A stretch of 11,259 nucleotides of DNA from Pseudomonadota bacterium (GTDB lineage Bacteria > Pseudomonadota > Gammaproteobacteria > Burkholderiales > JABEVD01), in contig JAJZPK010000071.1 in NCBI GenBank assembly GCA_021811205.1, positions 1 through 11,259 on the forward strand. The letters run 5' to 3'. Every line of letters starts with the position of its first letter. Position 1 is the first letter of the stretch. The notes under the pieces are model-generated. The model did no database searches. It was not told where the DNA came from and saw only the letters and a list, made by a program, of their open reading frames with translations. This document shows, one piece after another, positions 6,542-11,259 of this stretch. The translations under genes and the position numbers were made by a program.

Positions 6542-7299
6542 GTGGTTCCCCGCTCAAAGACGAACATGCCGCAGCCGTATTCGAGTTTTTCTGCAGAGCT
6601 TGTCGTGCTGTTTTCGATGAAAGCGCCCAGATCGTCCACGACAGAAAATGAAATGAGTTTGAGGCTGGAAAACATCCCGAGGACTGAATTCGGCGAATGG
6701 ACCCTGTGCGCATTGAAACATATTCTCTCGCGACCTATCGGAAGGGAAAGATATAGCTTTCCGCCCGGCTTCAATATCCGCTGGAGCTCAGCTGCCGCCT
6801 TGACGCTTCCCGTGGGGTCGATCGGGTCACCGTACCTGCCGAGCCCGATGTGCTCGATGACATGCAGGCAGGAAAGCGAGTCTATCGATCCCGAAGGAAA
6901 AGGGAGATTCAGGATGTTTCCGGCCACCGAAGCGAGTCCGGGCAGGCTCGCTTTCAGCGGCCTGTAGTCGACGAAAATCGTGTCGACAGTTGCGCTCAGT
7001 ACGCTCATGGTCAAGACGCTCGATCCCACATCCACATGCCTTGCAGGCTTCGCTTCGGCCAACCTTCTCGAGAGCCATGCACCCTGGTAGAAGTAATGGG
7101 CATCAAACGGCGTATGTGTGCTCCAATCCCCGAGACAGGGCTGCATGTCGGAAAAGGGCATGGACTGCCCTTGAGCGGAACTTGCGTACCGCCGCCAGTG
7201 GTTGATGAAGCGCGGCAGATAAAGGATGCCGACAATCGGTCTGGGATAGAGCAGGGCAAGCAGCCAGTGTCTTGCAAGCAGCCTGATTTTTCGCATCAT
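6538..7299 (-). CDS. DUF268 protein, methyltransferase-like
   Basis: A 253-residue protein recognised as DUF268-type, often found in LPS and capsule loci. Seen: a hydrophobic or basic N-terminus (1-35), FDAHYFYQGAWLSRRL (65-80), and a SAM-binding-like Rossmann start HVDVGSS (88-94) with an acidic residue after the next strand (VDYRP, 110-114). Then come LPFPSGSIDSLSCLHVIEHI (132-151), GRYGDPIDPTGS (154-165) and the methyltransferase-type ILKPGGKLYLSLPIG (175-189) before NAHRVHSP (196-203). The fold suggests SAM-dependent methylation, but the reaction and substrate are unknown for the family. The ATG at 7299 gives an ATGA overlap with the FkbM gene stop; the frame could also start at a GTG (7314) or the adjacent ATG (7296), which has AGG at about 5 nt. 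The stop overlaps the next gene by ATGA. Confidence 0.82.
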   Translation of the reverse strand: MMRKIRLLARHWLLALLYPRPIVGILYLPRFINHWRRYASSAQGQSMPFSDMQPCLGDWSTHTPFDAHYFYQGAWLSRRLAEAKPARHVDVGSSVLTMSVLSATVDTIFVDYRPLKASLPGLASVAGNILNLPFPSGSIDSLSCLHVIEHIGLGRYGDPIDPTGSVKAAAELQRILKPGGKLYLSLPIGRERICFNAHRVHSPNSVLGMFSSLKLISFSVVDDLGAFIENSTTSSAEKLEYGCGMFVFERGTT

Positions 7300-8018
7300 G
7301 ACCTGTTTTTCCACGCGTTTGCGTCGACGAATATCGTGTTGATGTACGTGTCGGCATAAGTCAGATATCCGTTTTCATGCATCAGATCGACGATTTCGGT
7401 CAGTTTCCTTTCGGACTTGTCTTCGGTATAGCTCAGCGTCTCCAGGCAAAAGACTTCCGGGCGGTATTTCGAGAAATCGAAATGCTGCATGATTGCATAA
7501 TCAAGCCCTTCCACATCGAGTGAGACGAGGTTCGGGCATTTTTCGAAATGCTGTTCGATGATTTCGTTGACGGTGTGGACTGCGATCGGGATGACCTTGA
7601 GTATGCGCTGGTTGCCGTAGGACTGGTAGCGTTCAGCCTCGTCCTTGGAGAATGTGTTCAGGGTGCTGGTGCTCATGACATAGAAATCGGCTTTCCCTGA
7701 ATGGATGCCCACGCCGCAGTTCAGATGCGTATCGCGAGGCCGCTTTTTCGGAAATTCGGAAAAGAGCGCCGGGTCGGGTTCGACGCAGACGCCACGGCCG
7801 CCGTTCTTGTAGAAAAGGTGGGTATTGCTGAGATAGGTCGGATGGTGCGCGCCGATATCCAGATATTGCACTTGGTGAATGTTAAGCAAACCGAGCAGGT
7901 ATTGCAGAATCAGGTCCTCTCCGCATTGGGCGTAGGAAACCTTGGTATTTTCAGATTGATTTCTACGGAACTGCCTCAGTTTGGACAGCAGCCGATGCTT
8001 CAGTACGTCAAGCGGCAT
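7296..8018 (-). CDS. FkbM-family SAM-dependent methyltransferase
   Basis: A 240-residue class I methyltransferase of the FkbM family, which O-methylates sugars or other hydroxyl groups. Seen: SYAQCGEDLIL (28-38), the family's SQxGED-type start; SAM motif I LDIGAHHP (53-60); GVCVEPDP (76-83), with Glu80 at the ribose-binding position; STLNTFS (118-124); IAVHTVNEII (145-154); and SLDVEGLD (166-173), the hallmark FkbM DVEG segment; then CLETLSY (191-197). I use ATG 8018, with AGGAG about 10 nt upstream, overlapping the preceding GT2 stop by 11 nt. An upstream in-frame ATG at 8078 would add 20 residues unlike the family. Likely job: methylation of a sugar in this glycan (inference from context). 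It sits next to a DUF268 protein that also has a methyltransferase-like fold. Confidence 0.9.
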   Translation of the reverse strand: MPLDVLKHRLLSKLRQFRRNQSENTKVSYAQCGEDLILQYLLGLLNIHQVQYLDIGAHHPTYLSNTHLFYKNGGRGVCVEPDPALFSEFPKKRPRDTHLNCGVGIHSGKADFYVMSTSTLNTFSKDEAERYQSYGNQRILKVIPIAVHTVNEIIEQHFEKCPNLVSLDVEGLDYAIMQHFDFSKYRPEVFCLETLSYTEDKSERKLTEIVDLMHENGYLTYADTYINTIFVDANAWKNRS

Positions 8019-8931
8019 CGATGGTTCTCTCCTGTGGATGGTCAAGGGAAAACTGCTCCCTGTGCAGCACTTCAGCATAGGTCGGTGGGCGCATGATGGT
8101 GCCGCACAACAGGCTTGACGTCCTGATCATGGCCCAAACAATCTTTTCGGAAAGCGCATATGCAGCCCTTGGAAAGGCATTCAAAGTGCGGCGTTTCATG
8201 CCGGGATGCTTGGTTTCGATATAGACAAGTTCGGCTTCGGTGATTTCTTTAACGTTATCCCTGATGCTCGTGGAAATCGCACCAGGCAGGCCAGTGGAGG
8301 ATACCATTATCAGGCGGCTGAAAAAAAGCCTCCTTGTTCTCGATTTGAGAAAGTGGAAATAGGCTTCAACGTCGACCAGCCATCTCAGTTTTGCGTCGTA
8401 TCCCTCGAACAAGTCTTGGCGCACGACAAGGACGGAAGGCGGACCGATCACATTGCGCCTGAAGAGATAGAACGGCATATGCTTTGCAATGAAGCGTCTG
8501 ATCGGGTTGCATATGCAGGCCCTGATTTGCTTGAGCGCAACATTGTACGCAAGACAGGAAAGAATGATGGCGTCCGGCCATCCGCTTTTTTCGAGATCAA
8601 GCAGCAAGTCGGAGGCGAAGGTTGCAGAGAGGGGGAAGTCGTCGTGATGGATGAGCACCGCATAGCGTCCGCGCGCGCGCTTCAGCAGATTGTTCCAGTT
8701 GCCGATGGCCCCGAGCGCCTGCGTGTTCCTGACGTAAGACAGCGCGGGATGTGACTTTGCTAGTTCCAGCATGCAGGTTTCCAAACTGTCGTCGGTACTG
8801 TCGTCGTGAACCAGTATTTCGATGTCCGATCGATTCTCTGCGAGCAAGGGCAGAACGATGCGAAGCACGCCTGCCGGATAATTGTAGGCAGGGATCAATA
8901 TGCTGAGTGTCGGCTGTGTTTCGGTCGGCAT
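8008..8931 (-). CDS. GT2-family glycosyltransferase
   Basis: A 307-residue GT-A enzyme of family 2. Seen: LSILIPAYNYPAGVL (9-23), ILVHDDSTDDS (39-49), a metal-binding site in YAVLIHHDDFP (90-100), and WLVDVEAYFHF (184-194), where Asp187 or Glu189 is a candidate catalytic base. The HHDD form of the DXD region and LRNTQALGAIGNWN-like stretch at 67-80 put it with GT2 proteins of O-antigen and capsule loci. The C-terminal 90 residues are basic with a hydrophobic patch (about 260-280), suggesting membrane association. The ATG at 8931 lies 3 nt after the GMD-like stop, with only a weak Shine-Dalgarno, so translation is probably coupled. The stop lies inside the FkbM gene start. Donor and linkage unknown. 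Confidence 0.9.
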   Translation of the reverse strand: MPTETQPTLSILIPAYNYPAGVLRIVLPLLAENRSDIEILVHDDSTDDSLETCMLELAKSHPALSYVRNTQALGAIGNWNNLLKRARGRYAVLIHHDDFPLSATFASDLLLDLEKSGWPDAIILSCLAYNVALKQIRACICNPIRRFIAKHMPFYLFRRNVIGPPSVLVVRQDLFEGYDAKLRWLVDVEAYFHFLKSRTRRLFFSRLIMVSSTGLPGAISTSIRDNVKEITEAELVYIETKHPGMKRRTLNAFPRAAYALSEKIVWAMIRTSSLLCGTIMRPPTYAEVLHREQFSLDHPQERTIDAA

Positions 8932-8934
8932 TGT

Positions 8935-9912
8935 CTAATCAGGTGCAAGTTCGCTCTTGATGAGCCTCACGTCGCTGTCAACCATCATGCCTACCAGTTC
9001 GCGAAAACAGATGGTGGGTTTCCAGTTCAGTAGCTTCCTAGCTTTTTCCGCATTTCCGACCAGTTGTACAGGTTCGGACGGGCGGAAGGAACCGCGATCC
9101 TCATGCACGTAATTGCGGTAGTCCAAGTCAAGATTCAGGAAGGCTTGTTCGCAAAACTCCCTCACGGTGTGTGTTTCGCCGGTGGCCACCACGAAGTCTC
9201 TCGCTTCGGGCTGCTGCAGCATCAGCCACATGGCTTCAACATAATCTCCGGCGAATCCCCAGTCGCGTCTGGTGTCCAGATTTCCCAGGCGAAGTTCGGA
9301 AGCAAGACCGAGTTTGATTTTGGCGGCCCCGTGCGTAATTTTTCTGGTCACAAATTCCAGCCCACGCCTAGGACTTTCGTGGTTGAAGAGGATGGCAGAG
9401 CACGCGAAAATCCCATAATGCTGGCGGAATATCCTGATCATCGAATCGGCATAAAGCTTCGCCGCGCCGTATGGGCTTCTCGGGTTTGCAGCAGTGTCTT
9501 CCGCCTGAGGGCTTTCTGTAGCTTCGCCAAAGATTTCCCTGCTGGATGCTTGGCAGAAACGGATTCCCGGATCCACTGTTCGGATGGCTTCCAGCATGCG
9601 CACGACTGCAAGCCCGTTGATTTCTCCGATGCCGATCGGGTCATCGTACATGCCTGAACCGGAAGAATGGGCTGCGAAATTGTAGAATTCAGAAGGCCTG
9701 TATTTGCCAAGCACGTTCTCCATGGCTCGTTGATCAAGCATGTTCCATTCGACCAACTCGACCTTGCTTTTCAATGCAATGGGCAGATGTTCGGCGGCTT
9801 TTCCGACATTCCTGGTGGCCCCGATGATTCGATAGCCTTTTCCTAGCAAGAATTCAGCGAGATAAGAGCCGTCCTGGCCGCTGATTCCTGTGATGAGCGC
9901 CGTCTTGATCAA
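8935..9912 (-). CDS. gmd: GDP-mannose 4,6-dehydratase-like SDR, TTG start
   Basis: A 325-residue extended SDR. GMD converts GDP-D-mannose to GDP-4-keto-6-deoxy-D-mannose, the precursor of GDP-L-fucose, GDP-D-rhamnose, perosamine and others. GMD-type motifs: ITGISGQDGSYLAEFLL (7-23), QASSREIFGE (121-130; Ser124 and Glu126 align with the Thr/Glu of the E. coli enzyme), RSPYGAAKLYA (145-155; Tyr148, Lys152), LFNHESPRRGLEFVTRKIT (175-193), NLDTRRDWGFAGDYVEAMWL (211-230) and ATGETHTVREF (243-253). The start is TTG (9910-9912), overlapping the previous stop as TTGA; the next Met (58) would remove the Rossmann motif. Oddities: the usual RRSS NADP loop is replaced by GATRNVGKAAEH (31-42), and AAHSSGSGMYDDP (80-92) differs from the common AAQSHV form. 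A divergent GMD or a sister dehydratase/reductase is possible. Confidence 0.82.
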   Translation of the reverse strand: MIKTALITGISGQDGSYLAEFLLGKGYRIIGATRNVGKAAEHLPIALKSKVELVEWNMLDQRAMENVLGKYRPSEFYNFAAHSSGSGMYDDPIGIGEINGLAVVRMLEAIRTVDPGIRFCQASSREIFGEATESPQAEDTAANPRSPYGAAKLYADSMIRIFRQHYGIFACSAILFNHESPRRGLEFVTRKITHGAAKIKLGLASELRLGNLDTRRDWGFAGDYVEAMWLMLQQPEARDFVVATGETHTVREFCEQAFLNLDLDYRNYVHEDRGSFRPSEPVQLVGNAEKARKLLNWKPTICFRELVGMMVDSDVRLIKSELAPD

Positions 9913-11102
9913 TTTGCAATTTCTTCGAGATGATTTTCGAGCAATGCCGCGCTGCGCGCCCAGGAAAATCGGTTGGCTGCAAGCTCCCGGCCGTTTTTGG
10001 AAAGCTGGGTCCAGTTCTCTCCTCTGAGGAGAGAGACGACGCGCTGAGCGAATTTTTCCGGTTCATCCTCAGCCCAGAGATCCAGTCCGGTCGAACCGCA
10101 TATCCCGCTGTTTCCGGCAGATGTCGTTACCACAGGCGTTCCACATGACAGTGCTTCGAGAACCTTTGTCTGTACGCCGACCTTCAGCTTGACCGGGCAG
10201 ACGCTGACCGTGGCGCGACGCAAGTATTCGGAAATTTCGGCGACTTGCCCTGTGATGACCACATGATCACCGAAACCCTGCGCCTCTTCGAAAATTGTCC
10301 TGTCCGGTGACGCGCCGACTATCCACAATTTCGCATTCGGACACTCCTTCAGGACCAGCAGCAATATATGCCGCAATAGGAACAATGCGCCATCTACATT
10401 TGGCGGGTGATGCATGTTTCCCGAAAATACGATCATGTCTTCCGTTCGCTGTTCATGCGGAACGATTCTTTCGGTAGGCATCGCGTCTATTCCGTAAGGG
10501 ATGTAGCCGATGTTGTTACAGCCCAATAAGTTGCGCATGTCCATGCTGTCCGCTTCGGACAGAACGAGAACGCTGGCCAGCTGCGGAAAAACGTCTCTTT
10601 CATATCTCGCGGTCATTTTTTCGAGGATGGCAAGGCCGACTCTTTTCCGGAAAGGCCATATTCCCATTTTCCTCAGACGGCTGAGTTTAATCGAAGGAGG
10701 GTCTTCTACATTGACCACCATTTTTTCGTAACAGGATTCAGGACAGTACTGGATCGCAGTGATCTCGTAAAGAAGGATCGCATCATAATGTTCTCCTGCA
10801 ACGAGTTCAGCGGTGCGCCGCTCCATTTCGGTGGACATGCTGGATATCAGCCAGGTCGGAAATCCTCGAAGCGAATAGAAGGCATACTTGAGAAGTTTAA
10901 GGATAATTGGTTGCTTTTTTCGGCCGATGAATTCAATTTTCTCGACATATTCTGCCAGATCCCCGCGCTCCTTTTCATCGTCAGCCGAAATCAAGTGGAT
11001 ATTATGCTTGTGCGACAATGCCTTTATCGTGTGATAAGCCAGAATGGCGCTTCCCGTTCTGGGGGGATAGGGATAATGGGTCATGACGACTAATATCTTC
11101 AT
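9909..11102 (-). CDS. GT4-family glycosyltransferase
   Basis: A 397-residue GT-B enzyme. N-terminal domain: ILVVMTHYPYPPRTGSAI (3-20), a Gly-containing acceptor-side loop common in GT4 proteins. The C-terminal donor domain has MIVFSGNMHHPPNVDGALF (about 233-251), AKLWIVGASPD (274-284), VITGQV (297-302), SVCPVKLKVGVQTKVLEALSCGTPVVTT near 313-340, then the AANRFSW segment close to the end. The donor region resembles the GT4 subgroup with GxxTKxxEALxxGxPVV (as in sugar transferases of exopolysaccharide loci), where Lys and Glu replace a strict EX7E. ATG 11102 is the only sensible start; a Shine-Dalgarno is not evident. The stop overlaps the GMD-like TTG. It adds one sugar of the repeat unit from an unknown donor (inference). 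Confidence 0.88.
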   Translation of the reverse strand: MKILVVMTHYPYPPRTGSAILAYHTIKALSHKHNIHLISADDEKERGDLAEYVEKIEFIGRKKQPIILKLLKYAFYSLRGFPTWLISSMSTEMERRTAELVAGEHYDAILLYEITAIQYCPESCYEKMVVNVEDPPSIKLSRLRKMGIWPFRKRVGLAILEKMTARYERDVFPQLASVLVLSEADSMDMRNLLGCNNIGYIPYGIDAMPTERIVPHEQRTEDMIVFSGNMHHPPNVDGALFLLRHILLLVLKECPNAKLWIVGASPDRTIFEEAQGFGDHVVITGQVAEISEYLRRATVSVCPVKLKVGVQTKVLEALSCGTPVVTTSAGNSGICGSTGLDLWAEDEPEKFAQRVVSLLRGENWTQLSKNGRELAANRFSWARSAALLENHLEEIAN

Positions 11103-11133
11103 GAATAGGTGTTGGTTCCGTCGAGGAGCCGAA

Positions 11134-11259
11134 TCACGATGATGTTCGCAACCATTGCTTGAATTTGAAGGCGGCTCTTATCAAAATCGGGTGAGCCACG
11201 TGATACGTCAAACATTTAACCCGATTACTTAATATGGGGTCCGTATAATGCATTCTAGA
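11134..11259 (-). CDS. Possible 3' end of an upstream gene (cut by window edge), unidentified
   Basis: One minus-strand frame is open from the right edge to a TGA at 11134-11136, giving 41 residues; the other two minus frames have early stops. The visible peptide ends in a basic, aromatic tail (AAFKFKQWLRTSS). The stop lies 31 nt before the GT4 start, which fits the tight spacing of this operon. I do not recognise the family, and a 42-codon open frame can arise by chance. It contains an in-frame ATG at 11253, so a 39-residue small protein is also conceivable. No convincing promoter or terminator is visible between 11103 and 11133. Confidence 0.4.
   Translation of the reverse strand, partial: SRMHYTDPILSNRVKCLTYHVAHPILIRAAFKFKQWLRTSS

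Noticed and set aside
9064..9657. Plus-strand open frame of 197 codons opposite the GMD-like gene
   Set aside because: Antisense to strongly conserved GMD motifs; the translated peptide looks non-protein-like.
11114..11130. Small inverted repeat between the upstream stop and the GT4 start as a terminator
   Set aside because: On the transcribed minus strand the stem contains a C-A mismatch and there is no U-run, so a rho-independent terminator is unlikely.
11185..11211. Minus-strand TTGACG (11206-11211) as the -35 of an operon promoter
   Set aside because: At 17 bp the -10 would be GATTTT, only 3/6 to consensus; TTGATA occurs at 21 bp, too far. It also lies inside the possible upstream reading frame.
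11244..11249. Plus-strand TATAAT near the right edge as a divergent promoter
   Set aside because: There is no acceptable -35 box at 16-18 bp, and the stretch lies in an open frame on the other strand. Transcription would leave the window, so nothing supports it.
11103..11259. JUMPStart/ops element at the head of the operon
   Set aside because: I looked for the GGCGGTAG core on both strands here and did not find it.
1..11259. Insertion sequences, tRNA/rRNA genes, CRISPR arrays
   Set aside because: No transposase, terminal repeats, regularly spaced repeats or tRNA-like structures were recognised by eye on either strand.

Overview
The window is a densely packed, single-strand polysaccharide (O-antigen or related surface glycan) biosynthesis locus of a Gram-negative bacterium. 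Every credible gene lies on the minus strand, so transcription runs from high to low coordinates. G+C is about 52% by eye. The WbpV/WbpL/WbpM-type end of the cluster is known from Pseudomonas aeruginosa O-antigen loci and from other beta- and gammaproteobacteria. I cannot name a genus from the sequence.

Layout in transcription order (right to left): (i) an open reading frame entering from the right edge and stopping at 11134, unidentified; (ii) a GT4 glycosyltransferase (9909-11102); (iii) a GDP-mannose 4,6-dehydratase-like SDR with a TTG start (8935-9912); (iv) a GT2 glycosyltransferase (8008-8931); (v) an FkbM-type methyltransferase (7296-8018); (vi) a DUF268-type methyltransferase-like protein (6538-7299); (vii) an NAD(P)-dependent SDR sugar epimerase/reductase (5603-6541); (viii) a GT11 alpha-1,2-fucosyltransferase-like protein (4738-5616); (ix) a GT2 glycosyltransferase (3860-4753); (x) a PglA/CapM-like GT4 glycosyltransferase (2724-3863); (xi) a WbpV-like SDR reductase (1777-2727); (xii) an AbrB-type antitoxin and PIN-domain toxin pair (1454-1714 and 1081-1467); (xiii) a WbpL/WecA-like initiating glycosyl-1-phosphate transferase (117-1076); (xiv) the first 40 codons of a WbpM-like membrane 4,6-dehydratase cut by the left edge (1-120), too short to show up in a simple ORF listing.

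A coherent reading is as follows. WbpM would make UDP-4-keto-6-deoxy-GlcNAc, the WbpV-like reductase would convert it to UDP-QuiNAc (or a related sugar), and WbpL would load that sugar-phosphate onto undecaprenyl phosphate. Five further glycosyltransferases would extend the unit, one of them probably adding L-fucose. The GMD-like enzyme supplies the GDP-4-keto-6-deoxymannose precursor. FkbM and DUF268 proteins may methylate or otherwise decorate the glycan. Flippase, polymerase, chain-length regulator, transporter and a canonical GDP-fucose synthase are not in this window.

Almost all junctions are overlaps (several ATGA) or gaps of 3-4 nt, so translation is probably coupled throughout. Leaving aside the 31 nt ahead of 11102, where the upstream frame is uncertain, the one real intergenic space is 62 nt just upstream of the antitoxin. 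It holds a near-consensus sigma-70 promoter (TTGCCA-17 bp-TATACT) with repeat elements. The toxin-antitoxin pair is therefore inserted between the WbpV and WbpL steps, carries its own promoter, and appears to drive the initiating transferase and WbpM genes. This is the most unusual feature of the window.
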